Shown: positions 19,878 to 32,952, numbered from the stretch's first letter. The stretch is 64,000 nt of DNA from Haloplanus sp. GDY1 (GCF_023703775.1 NZ_CP098514.1:2701998-2765997); one strand, 5' to 3'. Notes: generated from the letters alone by a model not told the origin. Numbers and translations: made by a program.

Positions 19878-21728
19878 ATGGACGCACGATTTCACGAAGC
19901 CGGCGACCGGAGCGGGAACACGTATCTCGCAGCGTTCCTGATCGTCCTCGGCGTTCTGCAGTCGAGTAAGATCGTCGCGCCGGAGGTGGTTCTGACCTCC
20001 GACATCGGCACTCCGTTCGTCGCCTCCCCCGTGATCGTCACGCCCGCCATACTGCTGAGCGAATTCGCGGGCGTCGACCTGTGGCGGTTCTTCTGCACCA
20101 ACGTAACCACGTCTTGTGTCTTCAACGACGTTCAGGCGGTCACCTACGCGCTGGCGTACGTGGGGACGGGGACGTTACTCTACGTTCGACCGTCTGGGAC
20201 CGCGGTTCGCGCCGTTCGAGCGTTCCTGGCCGCCAATTTGCTGCTGTTCGTGCTAGTCGAACTGCTCCCGAGCGTTCCGCTCAGTCCGACTCGGATCGTG
20301 ATTTACGCGGGGCTGATGGGTCTCGGACTGTCTCTCACGGGAGTCGGCGACCGCTCCTGGCTGCCGCGTCGCACCAGCAGTGACGCTTCACCGGCGAGTA
20401 GTGAGCGATCGGCGCCGCCCTCCACCGCCGGCGGAGGGGGGTCGGCCGCTGCCGACGGAGAGAGGTCGGCCGCTGCCGACGGAGAAAGGTCGGCCGCTGC
20501 CGATCCGCAGGGGCGGGCACCGACTGGCTCCGATGCGTCCCCGTCGACGCCGAACGCCGAGGCCCCGAACGCCGGGACCCCGAACGCCGAGGCCCCGAAC
20601 GCCGGGACCCCGGACGACGAGGACCCCGGAAGCCACCGCCGACGCCTCCGGGACGACGTGGCGTCGCTCCGCGCCGACCTCGACCGTGCCGGGACGCTCG
20701 CCGACGAGGGTGACCTGGAGGACGCCCGCCAGCGACTCGTGGCCCTCGAATCACGCCTCGCGTCGGCCGAGGAGCGGGCCGCCGAACGTGGCTTCGGCGG
20801 TCTCCACGAGGAGATCGAGTCCCTCGAACGACGGCGAGCGGACCGCCTGCAGCACGTCACCGCCCGACTGGAGTCGTCATCCGTCCCCGACGAGATTCCA
20901 CGCGCACCCGACGTGTCCGTCGACTACGGGGCGCTGACCGACGAAGAACCCATCGGCGGCGGCGGCAACGCCGACGTGAGCAAGGCGACGCTCCCGACGC
21001 CGACCGGGAACGTTACGCTGGCTATCAAACGGCCGCGGATGGCCGGGACCCTCCACACCGACGCCGTCGCCCGCATACTCGACGAGGCCGAAACGTGGGA
21101 CCGGCTGGACGACCACGACCACATCGTCGGCGTCGTCGATTACGGGGACCAGCCGCTTCCCTGGATCGCGATGGAGTACATGGACGGCGGCCATCTCGGT
21201 GCGCGAAGCGGCGAGATGCCGCTCCCGCAGGCGCTCTGGACCGCGATCGCAGTCACGAAGGGGGTCCGACACGCTCACCGGCGCGGCGTCGCGCATCTCG
21301 ACCTCAAGCCCGAGAACGTGCTGTTCCGTACGGTCGACGGCGCGTGGGACGTCCCCAAGGTGGCCGACTGGGGGCTCTCGAAGCACCTGCTCGACCACTC
21401 CGAGAGCGTCGACGGGCTGTCGGTCCACTACGCCGCGCCGGAGCAGTTCGAGGACGGGGGAGCGGCGACCGACGACCTCACCGACGTCTACCAGCTCGGG
21501 GCGGTGTTTTACGAACTGTTCACCGGCCAGCCGCCCTTCGACGGGCAGCCGTTCTCCGTGATCGAGCAGATCAAAACCGCTCGGCCGACGCCGCCGAGCG
21601 AGGTGGCGGACGTCCCGCCCGCCCTCGACGACGTCCTCCTGACGGCGCTGGCCAAGGAGAAGGCCGATCGCTACGAGGACATCATCCTCCTGCGGAACGC
21701 CCTACAAGACGTCTCCGAGGAGTTGTGA
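19878..21728 (+). CDS. Membrane-anchored eukaryotic-type Ser/Thr protein kinase
   Basis: The 616-residue protein has four hydrophobic segments in residues 15-155 (TYLAAFLIVLGVL, SPVIVTPAILLS, AVTYALAYVGTGTLLY, AFLAANLLLFVLVELL and further), then a low-complexity linker with tandem AAADGERS and NAEAPNAGTP repeats, a coiled coil (about 255-330) and a Hanks-type kinase domain from about 355. The kinase has GGGGNADVSKA, Lys384 (AIKRPR), catalytic Asp475 in HLDLKPEN, metal Asp497 in DWG (usual DFG) and YAAPEQF. It should be active in the cytoplasm. It is flanked by non-coding DNA and lies next to tRNA-Tyr. Confidence 0.9.
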   Translation: MDARFHEAGDRSGNTYLAAFLIVLGVLQSSKIVAPEVVLTSDIGTPFVASPVIVTPAILLSEFAGVDLWRFFCTNVTTSCVFNDVQAVTYALAYVGTGTLLYVRPSGTAVRAVRAFLAANLLLFVLVELLPSVPLSPTRIVIYAGLMGLGLSLTGVGDRSWLPRRTSSDASPASSERSAPPSTAGGGGSAAADGERSAAADGERSAAADPQGRAPTGSDASPSTPNAEAPNAGTPNAEAPNAGTPDDEDPGSHRRRLRDDVASLRADLDRAGTLADEGDLEDARQRLVALESRLASAEERAAERGFGGLHEEIESLERRRADRLQHVTARLESSSVPDEIPRAPDVSVDYGALTDEEPIGGGGNADVSKATLPTPTGNVTLAIKRPRMAGTLHTDAVARILDEAETWDRLDDHDHIVGVVDYGDQPLPWIAMEYMDGGHLGARSGEMPLPQALWTAIAVTKGVRHAHRRGVAHLDLKPENVLFRTVDGAWDVPKVADWGLSKHLLDHSESVDGLSVHYAAPEQFEDGGAATDDLTDVYQLGAVFYELFTGQPPFDGQPFSVIEQIKTARPTPPSEVADVPPALDDVLLTALAKEKADRYEDIILLRNALQDVSEEL

Positions 21729-21797
21729 CCCGCCGACTGCCCGTGGTGGCCTCTCGGGTCCGGATCGACGGGCGCACGACGGCGTTCTAATTTCGTA

Positions 21798-21819
21798 TCC
21801 GCCCTCTCCGAGTTGAACG
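21798..21819 (-). repeat. Duplicated 3' end of tRNA-Tyr (possible att-site relic)
   Basis: Twenty of 22 bases match the 3' end of the tRNA-Tyr gene at 21901-21922, in the same orientation, about 103 nt away. The match covers the acceptor 3' strand and T-arm. Archaeal integrases commonly insert into tRNA 3' ends and leave such copies. The enclosed 80 nt encode nothing recognisable. Confidence 0.55.
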
Positions 21820-21900
21820 AGTCGGGACGTTCCTGCTCGCTACGCTGCGCGGGCTGCGACTACCGAGCTCAAATCGGCTCGGTTGAATTTGCTCAGCGAA

Positions 21901-21974
21901 TCCGCCCTCCCCGATTTGAACGGGGGGCAAGCCGATCTACAGTCGGCTGCTCTACCAGTCTGAGCTAAGGGCGG
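21901..21974 (-). tRNA. tRNA-Tyr (anticodon GTA)
   Basis: On the minus strand the 74-nt gene folds into a full cloverleaf. The acceptor stem pairs CCGCCCT with AGGGCGG, discriminator A. The anticodon stem GCCGA/TCGGC holds loop CTGTAGA, anticodon GTA for tyrosine. The T-arm has the GTTCAAAT loop. No intron is present and CCA is not encoded. Confidence 0.95.
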
Positions 21975-22070
21975 GCACCTACACGTAATCGCCAGACTGG
22001 ACTTAAGGATTCCCATTTGCCCGGCGGCCGGATCCGAACCCTTTCGTCGGCCGGTCGCCATCCACGCGGC

Positions 22071-22832
22071 ATGGACGAGGAGCGACAGGCCACCTTCGGG
22101 CCGGACGGCGAACTGGAGACCGAGGCGCCGGAGGCGACGGGGACGAACGACTTCGGGGAGGAGACGGGCGCCGACGAGACGGACGGCGGCTTCAACCGCT
22201 ACGCCGTCGTCAGCCTGCTCCAGAAGGCGATCCGACGCGGCGACGAGGAGGTGGCGGCGTGGTGTGCTTGGGAACTCGCCCGCTCGGGCTTCGGGTGGAA
22301 CCTCTGGGACCGACTCAACACCTTCGTCGTCGAGGACCTGAAGGCCGACACGCAGGCCCCCCTGCTCGTCGGTCGGTACGAGGACCTGGCCGAGCGGTGG
22401 GACATGGACTCCCGGCGCGGGCAGATGGCGGCGGTCCAGGCCGCGCTCGTCGTCGCGCGTGCCCGGGCGGCCCGCGAGGGGGCCAACGCGGTGAACGGCT
22501 TCCACGCCGTCGCGGCGGAGCGGGCCGACGCCCACGACAGGGGCGAGGAGCCGACCCACACGTTCCCGGTCACGGCCGACGACCTGTCGGCGGACGGCGA
22601 GTACGACGTGGCCCTCGACGGCCACACCGGCGAGGGGAAGCGACTGGGGCGCAGTTCCCCCTTCTTTCGGGTCCACGGCGCGCGCGTCGGTCCCGAGGGC
22701 GAGACGGACGTGAGCGCCCGGTGGAAGCGGCTCTTTCTGACCCTCGACGAGTACGACTACACCGACGAACAGATCGAACACGCCCTCTCCGCGGTCGATC
22801 CGGGCGATCGGTGGACCGAGCCGGACTTCTAG
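22071..22832 (+). CDS. Conserved haloarchaeal protein with RarA-C-terminus-like helical region
   Basis: The 253-residue soluble protein opens with an acidic tail. Residues about 45-100 (YAVVSLLQKAIRRGDEEVAAW, then LARSGFGWNLWDRLNTFVVEDL) resemble the helical tetramerization region of RarA/WRNIP1-type proteins, which helps at stalled replication forks; no AAA+ domain is present. Family resemblance is weak and by eye only. It ends four nucleotides inside the convergent AIR-synthase-like gene. Confidence 0.72.
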   Translation: MDEERQATFGPDGELETEAPEATGTNDFGEETGADETDGGFNRYAVVSLLQKAIRRGDEEVAAWCAWELARSGFGWNLWDRLNTFVVEDLKADTQAPLLVGRYEDLAERWDMDSRRGQMAAVQAALVVARARAAREGANAVNGFHAVAAERADAHDRGEEPTHTFPVTADDLSADGEYDVALDGHTGEGKRLGRSSPFFRVHGARVGPEGETDVSARWKRLFLTLDEYDYTDEQIEHALSAVDPGDRWTEPDF

Positions 22833-23788
22833 TCCCAGAGGTCGTACATGTCGTCGCGGATCGTCTCCGCGTACCGCTCCCCGTCGATTCTGACCGACGG
22901 TTCCCCGGGTTCGACCCGCCCGACGTCGACGGCGTCGATGCCCTCCTCGCCCAGTGCCGCCAGGGCGTCGTCCGCCTCGTCGGCGTCGACCGTCGCCAGC
23001 AACGCGCCGGAGCCGAGGACGCGAAGCGGGTCGACGCCGACTGCGTCGCAGGCGGCGCGGGTCTCCTCGCGGACGTGGACGGCGTCGCGGTCGACGTGGA
23101 GGGTGACCTGGCCGGTCAGCGCCATCTCGATCAGGCCCTCGAGGACGCCGCCCTCGGTGGGGTCGTGCATGGCCGTCGCCACGGGGGCGAGGACGGCCGC
23201 CTCGGGCATCACGCTGAGGTCGTCGAACGCGGCCGTCGCGCGGTCGAGCAGGTCCGCCGGGAGGTCGAGTCGGTCGCGGAAGTCCGTCGCGAGCACCCCC
23301 GTCGCCTCGATGCCCGCGCCCTTGGTGAGGAGGATCCGGTTCCCCGGTTCGGCGCCGCCGGTCGGGACGAAACGGTCGGCCATCCCGAGACAGGTGAGCG
23401 AGCAGAGCGGCCGGTCGAGGCCGGCGACGACTTCGGTGTGCCCCCCGGCGACGGTCAGGCCGAGGCGCTCCGACTCCGCGTCGAGTTGGCCGGTGATGGT
23501 ATCCAGCAGTTCGGGGTCGGCGTCGGGAAGCAGGACGGTGTTCAGGAGATACTCGGGCCGTCCGCCGGCGGCCGCCACGTCGTTCGAGGCGACGGCCACC
23601 GCCAGGTGGCCGATACGCTCGGCCGCCAGCGAGATGGGATCGGTGCTGGCGACCAGCGTCCCCTCCTCGACCCTGATCGCCGCGGCGTCCTCACCGAACG
23701 CCGGCCCCGCGAGCAGGTTCGGGTTGGGGGCACCCGTCCGGGAGAGGACGAGGTCCGACAGGACCGCCGGATCGAGTTTGCCGGTCAT
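22829..23788 (-). CDS. AIR synthase/HypE/ThiL-superfamily protein
   Basis: The 319-residue protein belongs to the PurM/HypE fold: FGEDAAAIRVEEGTLVASTDPIS binds ATP, AVASNDVAAAGGRPEYLL and HDPTEGGVLEGLIEMA are the conserved loops. Members form purine intermediates, thiamine diphosphate or hydrogenase ligands; this orphan branch is common in haloarchaea without hydrogenases. I use ATG 23788 (TGKLDPAVLSDLVLSR), though an ATG at 23815 is in frame. The real substrate is unknown. Confidence 0.85.
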   Translation of the reverse strand: MTGKLDPAVLSDLVLSRTGAPNPNLLAGPAFGEDAAAIRVEEGTLVASTDPISLAAERIGHLAVAVASNDVAAAGGRPEYLLNTVLLPDADPELLDTITGQLDAESERLGLTVAGGHTEVVAGLDRPLCSLTCLGMADRFVPTGGAEPGNRILLTKGAGIEATGVLATDFRDRLDLPADLLDRATAAFDDLSVMPEAAVLAPVATAMHDPTEGGVLEGLIEMALTGQVTLHVDRDAVHVREETRAACDAVGVDPLRVLGSGALLATVDADEADDALAALGEEGIDAVDVGRVEPGEPSVRIDGERYAETIRDDMYDLWD

Positions 23789-23899
23789 GCGCCGCGATAG
23801 GTCCGCCCCGCTCATGTGCCTTCCCGTCGGCACCCGTCGGATCGTCACGGATCGGCCCCACACCGCACCCTACAAGCCCCCCGGCGGGCTAGGTGGCGT

Positions 23900-24946
23900 A
23901 TGCTCATGACGCCCGGTCCGACGGCCCTCCCGCCGTCGGTCAGGGAGGCGGCCGGCGAGGAACTGCTCAACCCCGACGTCGATCCGGCCTTCGCGGACCG
24001 GTACGACGCGCTCGAACGGAAGCTGTCGACGGTCTTCGGCACCGACGACGAGGTGGTCGTCCTCGGCGGCGAGGGCATCCTCGGACTGGAGGCGGCCATC
24101 GCCTCCACCGTCGCCCCCGGTGACCGCGTCCTCTGTCTCTCGAACGGGCCGTACGGCGACGGGTTCGCGGACTTCGTCGAGAGCTACGGCGGCGAGGCGA
24201 CCCTCGTCGACGCCGACTACGACGGCCCGCTACCCGTCGACGACCTGGAGGCGACGCTCGCCGAGGAGTCGTTCGACCTCGCGACGATGGTCCACTGCGA
24301 GACGCCGACGGGCACGCTCAACGACCTCGACGCCGCGCTCGACCTGTTCGATGCCCACGACGTCCTCACCGTCGTCGACGCCGTCTCGTCGCTCGGCGGC
24401 GTGCCCGTCCCCACCGACCGAATCGACGTCGCACTCGGCGCGTCACAGAAGTGTTTCAGCGCGCCGCCCGGCCTCGCAGTCTGTGCCGTGAGCGACGCCG
24501 CGTGGGAGCGGATCGAGGCCCGCGACCCCGACTCGCTGTACACCAACCTGCTCCCGTGGCACGACGCCGAGCAGCCCTACCCCTACACCCACCTGTCGAC
24601 GCTGGTGGTCGCGCTGGATGCGGCGCTCGACCTGTTGCTGGAGGAGGGCCTCGACGCCGTCTACGACCGCCACCGCGAGGCCGCCCGAGTCTGTCGGGAG
24701 CGGGGCCGCGAACTCGGTCTGGAGCCGTACCCGGATTCCGAGCGCAGTTCGCCGACGGTCACGGCCTTCTCGGTGCCGGGCCGGGCGACCGAGTTGCAGG
24801 AGCGCCTGCAAAGCGACCACGACGTCACCCTCTCGACCGGGCTCGGCGGCCTCGCGAACGACGTGCTCCGGGTCGGTCACATGGGATACAACGCCGACGT
24901 CGAGCGGGTGGCGCGGACGATGGACGCCCTCGGCACCGCACTCTAG
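23900..24946 (+). CDS. Class V aminotransferase (alanine-glyoxylate/serine-pyruvate type)
   Basis: The 348-residue PLP enzyme has the class V start LMTPGPTALPPSVREAA, the PLP-phosphate loop GGEGILGLEAAI, VDAVSSLGGVP, and the Schiff-base Lys184 in GASQKCFSAPPG. It ends with GYNADVERVARTMDALG. It would transfer an amino group between alanine or serine and a 2-oxoacid. A second in-frame ATG is two codons later. Its 3' end overlaps the convergent helicase gene by 4 nt. Confidence 0.93.
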   Translation: MLMTPGPTALPPSVREAAGEELLNPDVDPAFADRYDALERKLSTVFGTDDEVVVLGGEGILGLEAAIASTVAPGDRVLCLSNGPYGDGFADFVESYGGEATLVDADYDGPLPVDDLEATLAEESFDLATMVHCETPTGTLNDLDAALDLFDAHDVLTVVDAVSSLGGVPVPTDRIDVALGASQKCFSAPPGLAVCAVSDAAWERIEARDPDSLYTNLLPWHDAEQPYPYTHLSTLVVALDAALDLLLEEGLDAVYDRHREAARVCRERGRELGLEPYPDSERSSPTVTAFSVPGRATELQERLQSDHDVTLSTGLGGLANDVLRVGHMGYNADVERVARTMDALGTAL

Positions 24947-26763
24947 TCCACGCCCCGCTCGGTCACCCGAATCCCCTTCTCCGCGAGGTGGCGCATCCGT
25001 CGCTGGGCGAACTCCTCCTCGCTCGTGCCGCGGGTCGCCAGCACGTACACCGTCGCGCTCCCCGCGGGCCGCATCGTCCGCCCGGCACGCTGTGCGCCCT
25101 GACGGCGCGACCCGCCGAGTCCCGAGGCGACGACGGCGAGTTCCGCGTTCGGCAGGTCGATGCCTTCGTCGCCGACGCGGGAGACCACGAGCGTCCGGCG
25201 CTCGCCCTCGCGGAACTCCTCGAACAGGCGATCCCGTTCGTGGTGTGGCGTCTCGCCGCTCACGAACGGAGCGTCGATGGCCGCCGCGATCTCCCGCCCG
25301 TGATCCAGCCAGTCGACGAACACGAGCGCCTTCGCGGCCGGATGCTCCGCGAGGAGGTGGCGCACCTCGTCGACCTTCGCCGGGTTCTCCGCGGCGATCC
25401 GGTGTTTCGCGCGCGGCTCCGCGCTCGCGTACGCGTTCCGTTCCTCGTCGTTCGCCCACGGGAGGTACCGGATCTCGACTTCGGGTTCCTGCACGTAGCC
25501 GGCGTCGAACAGCGCGTCCCAGTCGGTGCCGATGGGCGGCCCGACGAGCGTGTAGATCTCCGTCTCGCGGTCGTCCTCCCGAACCGGGGTCGCCGAGAGG
25601 CCGAGGCGGTGTTTGCTCTGGAGGTCCGCGCTGCGACGATACACTTCGCTCGGGATGTGGTGGACCTCGTCGTAGACGATCAGCCCCCACTCGCGGCGGT
25701 CGAACAGCGCGCGGTGCCGGTCCATGCCCGCGACCTGATAGGTGGCGACGGTGACGGGGCTGATGTCCTTCTCGCCGCCGTGGTACTCCCCAATCTGCTC
25801 CGGGCCGAGCGTCGTGTGTTCGAGGAGTTCCGACCGCCACTGGCCGGCGAGCTCTCGGCTGGGGACGAGGATCAGCGTCTCGCCGCCGACGGCGACGAGC
25901 GCGCCGATGGCGGCGACGGTCTTCCCGCTCCCCGAGGGGCCGACGAACACGCCCGCGCGCTGGTCCAGGAAGCGATCCACCCAGTCGCGCTGGTAGTCAC
26001 GCAGGCTCGTCCGGAGTTCTACGTCGAGCGGCTCGCCCGTCTCCAGGTCGCGCTCGTCGACGACGGGGTAGCCCGCCTCGTAGAGGATCCGCTTGATCGC
26101 CGCCTCGCTCCCCTCGACCACCCAGCTCTCCGTGTCGGAGATGGGCGCGTGGAGGTGCTCCTCGTCGAGCTTCTGTCTGGCGACGTTGCCCATCAGGCTC
26201 TCGCTCGCCGCCTCGAGTACCGTGTAGCCGTCCTCGTGGGTGGTGAGGGTGAACTGTCTGGCGCGGGTCCACTGGCGCTCGATCCACTCCTCCAGATGGG
26301 GGGAGCGGCGGGGGAGGACCGACCGGACGGTTCCCAGGAGGTCGTCGAGGTCGTCGAACGGGGCGGCCCACACGTCCTCCTGGCGCACGCGGTAGAGGTA
26401 GCCTTTGGCCCCCGAGGTGTCGATCAGGTGGGCGAACCGGGAGAGCTGCGCGCGGGTGTACTGCGTCGGCTCGTCGACGACGAGTTCGCGGCGCTCCGGA
26501 AAGAGGATCACGCGCTCGCGGTCCGCGAGACGTCCCCACTCCGAGGGGTACCAGACCACGGGGTCGGACTCCACGTCGAGGCGCTCGACGTCGCCGGCGG
26601 CGACCAGTCGGTCGAGAGCCTCGCTCGCGGTCGCCTGCGAACAGTCGAGTCGGCGTGCGACCTGCTGGGCGGTGGCGACGGGTCGCCCCTCGTCCTGTAG
26701 CGCGTCGAGAAACGACTCCAGCGTGACGGCTCCGTCGTCACCGTCCCTCGGTTCGTCGGTCAT
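24943..26763 (-). CDS. XPB/Rad25-like DNA helicase
   Basis: This 606-residue SF2 helicase has Walker A GPSGSGKT (275-282), Walker B DEVH (365-368), SAT (390-392) and motif VI QRAGRTMRP near 560. Ahead of the motor lies a 270-residue region with a winged-helix-like start (TAQQVARRLDCSQATASEAL) and a damage-recognition-like part, a layout seen in archaeal XPB. It probably acts in nucleotide excision repair, with an XPF/Bax1-type nuclease not found here. Confidence 0.9.
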   Translation of the reverse strand: MTDEPRDGDDGAVTLESFLDALQDEGRPVATAQQVARRLDCSQATASEALDRLVAAGDVERLDVESDPVVWYPSEWGRLADRERVILFPERRELVVDEPTQYTRAQLSRFAHLIDTSGAKGYLYRVRQEDVWAAPFDDLDDLLGTVRSVLPRRSPHLEEWIERQWTRARQFTLTTHEDGYTVLEAASESLMGNVARQKLDEEHLHAPISDTESWVVEGSEAAIKRILYEAGYPVVDERDLETGEPLDVELRTSLRDYQRDWVDRFLDQRAGVFVGPSGSGKTVAAIGALVAVGGETLILVPSRELAGQWRSELLEHTTLGPEQIGEYHGGEKDISPVTVATYQVAGMDRHRALFDRREWGLIVYDEVHHIPSEVYRRSADLQSKHRLGLSATPVREDDRETEIYTLVGPPIGTDWDALFDAGYVQEPEVEIRYLPWANDEERNAYASAEPRAKHRIAAENPAKVDEVRHLLAEHPAAKALVFVDWLDHGREIAAAIDAPFVSGETPHHERDRLFEEFREGERRTLVVSRVGDEGIDLPNAELAVVASGLGGSRRQGAQRAGRTMRPAGSATVYVLATRGTSEEEFAQRRMRHLAEKGIRVTERGVD

Positions 26764-26847
26764 CGGCCGCCGTACGGTCCCGACGGAGAAACGCGTTGTG
26801 ACCCGTCGGTGTTCCCCCCTCGCCGTCCGGGCGGCGCCGACGGAGCG

Positions 26848-27408
26848 CTATCCCAGGAGGCCGAGGTCGTCGATCCGATCGACGATCACGTCGACCGCCT
26901 CGGCCGCGTCGGCGGTTCGCTTCCCGCCCGTGATGACGATCTTTCCGCTGCCGAAAAGCAGGATGACCACGTCGGGATCGTCCATCCGGTAGACCAGTCC
27001 CGGGAACTGCTCGGGTTCGTACTCGACGTCCTCCAGTCCCAGCCCGATGGCGAGGGCGTTGAGGTTGAGCGTGTGGCCGAGGTCGGCGCTGGAGACGATG
27101 TTCTGGACCGTGATCTCCGGGTCCTCCTCCACCGGAATCCTGAGGTCGCGGAGTTTCCCGAAGATGATTCCGAGTGCCTCGTGTACGTCGTCGATGCTCT
27201 TCGCGCCCGTACACACGATCTTGCCGGAGCGGAAGATGAGGGCCGCCGCCTTCGGCTCCTGTGTCCGATAGACCAGCCCCGGGAAGTTGTCCGGGTTGAA
27301 GTCGGCACCGGGGAGGTCCTCGGCCAGCGCTTCGAGGTCGAGTTCCTGTCCGATACCCGTCGACGCCACCACGTTCTGAATCTCTATCGAATCTGCCGGG
27401 TCACTCAT
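26848..27408 (-). CDS. tbp: TATA-box-binding protein
   Basis: The 186-residue protein is a two-repeat TBP saddle. Each repeat has the pattern QNVVAST / QNIVSSA, FPGLVYR, ALIFRSGKIVCTGAKS / ILLFGSGKIVITGGKR. It recruits TFB and RNA polymerase to promoters. A TATA element (TTTATAA, minus strand) at 27437-27443 is about 32 nt before ATG 27408, so that start is preferred over an upstream in-frame one. Haloarchaea often carry several tbp genes; this one is divergent from the rRNA operon. Confidence 0.96.
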   Translation of the reverse strand: MSDPADSIEIQNVVASTGIGQELDLEALAEDLPGADFNPDNFPGLVYRTQEPKAAALIFRSGKIVCTGAKSIDDVHEALGIIFGKLRDLRIPVEEDPEITVQNIVSSADLGHTLNLNALAIGLGLEDVEYEPEQFPGLVYRMDDPDVVILLFGSGKIVITGGKRTADAAEAVDVIVDRIDDLGLLG

Positions 27409-27555
27409 CGTATGCGCGTCATTGGTATCCCCATCCTTATAAACCACCACGGCGATCCGCCGGATCGCCGGCTCCGCTCGTGTGGGCCGCTCCCACGAGA
27501 GAGGTCACCACGCAAATATCAGTACGGCTGCCGATTTCGTCCCAGATCGGAGCGG

Positions 27556-27592
27556 TTAAGTGTTCACCTCCCATCCGAGTGTAATGCGAAGG
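27556..27592 (+). promoter_or_regulatory. rRNA operon promoter
   Basis: TTAAGT at 27556-27561 and TGCGAAGG at 27585-27592 match the haloarchaeal rRNA promoter layout, in which transcription starts at the T of a TGCGAAC-like element about 25-28 nt after the TATA-like box. That places a start near 27585, about 295 nt before 16S. Weaker GC-poor steps near 27668 and 27738 could be further promoters, but I cannot confirm them. Confidence 0.6.
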
Positions 27593-27761
27593 GCGAGGGC
27601 GACGGTGCCCTCGGCCTCACCCGGACCGGTCAGATCGACCGAGGCGATCCCGCGCCCGATCAACGGGCTTATGTGGATCGCCCTCGTCGGTTCAGGTCCG
27701 GACGAAACATGAGGATTCCACCCCTGCGGTCCGCCGTAAGCCGGAATCTGATGTGAGCCTT

Positions 27762-27817
27762 GGTGGTTCGGTGTCACCCGGTCGACGCGGTGACTCGAAC
27801 CACGGACCTCAGTGGTC
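27762..27817 (+). other. 16S processing stem, 5' strand
   Basis: This stretch is complementary, with small bulges, to 29387-29440 beyond the 3' end of 16S. Together they form the long helix that archaeal splicing endonuclease cuts at a bulge-helix-bulge to free pre-16S. The best-paired block is CCCGGTCGACGCGGTG. Confidence 0.75.
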
Positions 27818-27827
27818 TATACGACGC

Positions 27828-27875
27828 GGAGACTCTCTACGAGTCTCCCCGCCACCCCTCACTCGCAAGAGTGAG
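27828..27875 (+). other. Two leader hairpins before 16S
   Basis: GGAGACTC-TCTAC-GAGTCTCC (27828-27848) and CTCACTC-GCAA-GAGTGAG (27858-27875) are perfect hairpins directly ahead of the 16S 5' end. They may guide leader folding or anti-termination. Confidence 0.6.
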
Positions 27876-27878
27876 CCC

Positions 27879-29349
<1,471 letters not shown>

Positions 29350-29386
29350 ACTGACCGGGACCTCCCACACGGGAGGCCCACCACAC

Positions 29387-29440
29387 GACCACACGGTCCA
29401 CGGATCGACCACCGCATCGACCGGGCACCTTAGAACCACC
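29387..29440 (+). other. 16S processing stem, 3' strand
   Basis: Its reverse complement matches 27762-27817 closely (ACCGCATCGACCGGGCACC pairs with GGTGtcaCCCGGTCGACGCGGT, bulge in lower case). It closes the 16S precursor helix before tRNA-Ala. Confidence 0.75.
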
Positions 29441-29487
29441 ACGGCTCACACTTCACCCACACCACCGTGTCCCCCCTCTCGGGGACC

Positions 29488-29559
29488 GGGCCCGTAGCTC
29501 AGCGGTAGAGCACCTCCTTTGCAAGGAGGACGCCCTGGGTTCGAATCCCAGCGGGTCCA
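29488..29559 (+). tRNA. tRNA-Ala (anticodon TGC) in the 16S-23S spacer
   Basis: The 72-nt gene folds as a cloverleaf: acceptor GGGCCCG/CGGGTCC with discriminator A, anticodon stem CCTCC/GGAGG with loop TTTGCAA (anticodon TGC), and T-arm with GGTTCGAATCC. Spacer tRNA-Ala is standard in archaeal rRNA operons. Confidence 0.97.
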
Positions 29560-29694
29560 TGCCAGCCCGCCGCGCCGGATCGCACGCCTTAAGTGCGTGA
29601 CGGCGCTCGGTTGGGCTACGCAAGACCGATGCACCATCCCGTGCGAACGCGGATGGGAAGGGTCGAACGCTCTCGCGTCCACGGGAGCGTGATG

Positions 29695-29743
29695 AAACCG
29701 TATGTACGTGCGATCCAGGCGTCCACTGGACCCGACAGTCAAA
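29695..29743 (+). other. 23S processing stem, 5' strand
   Basis: The stretch is nearly fully complementary to 32703-32751 downstream of 23S (GTACGTGCGATCCAG and CTGGACCCGACAGTC are paired blocks with an unpaired centre). The unpaired centre is the expected bulge-helix-bulge cutting site. Confidence 0.8.
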
Positions 29744-29770
29744 CCGGGTCACTAGTGTGACAACCATCAA

Positions 29771-32675
<2,905 letters not shown>

Positions 32676-32702
32676 TTCATTGGAATTCGCACTGTGATCC
32701 GA

Positions 32703-32751
32703 TTTGACTGTCGGGTCCAGGCGCTAACTGGATCGCACGTATATACGGTTT
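32703..32751 (+). other. 23S processing stem, 3' strand
   Basis: This is the partner of 29695-29743; together they close the 23S precursor helix with a central bulge. Confidence 0.8.
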
Positions 32752-32756
32752 CGGAC

Positions 32757-32800
32757 GGACCGACCCTGGTGTGACGACGGTTCGATTCCGTCGGTCGGCA
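32757..32800 (+). other. tRNA-like (acceptor plus T-arm) element before 5S
   Basis: GACCGAC (32758-32764) pairs with GTCGGTC (32790-32796), and inside it GACGG-TTCGATT-CCGTC forms a T-arm with a tRNA T-loop. The D- and anticodon arms are missing. The 5S gene starts directly after it. In Haloferax volcanii the 5S 5' end is made by tRNase Z at such a structure, so this is very likely the cutting signal. Confidence 0.7.
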
Positions 32801-32922
32801 TGAAGGCGGCCAGAGCGGCGGGGACACACCCGTACCCATCCCGAACACGGACGTTAAGCCCGCCTGCGTATCGAGCAGTACTGGAGTGGGCGACCCTCTG
32901 GGAGTCTCGGTTCGCCGCCTCA
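32801..32922 (+). rRNA. rrf: 5S ribosomal RNA
   Basis: The gene runs from TGAAGGCGGCCAGAGCGG to GGTTCGCCGCCTCA, about 122 nt, with the conserved CCCGTACCCATCCCGAACACG. Helix I pairs AGGCGGC with GCCGCCT. Ends are estimated from the helix. No tRNA-Cys follows, unlike some haloarchaeal operons. Confidence 0.96.
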
Positions 32923-32952
32923 CCACTCATACTGCAGTTTTCGTACCCACGA

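Noticed and set aside
19878-21900. Whole integrated genetic element ending at tRNA-Tyr
   Set aside because: Only a tRNA fragment and one cargo-like gene are seen; there is no integrase, replication gene or far att copy.
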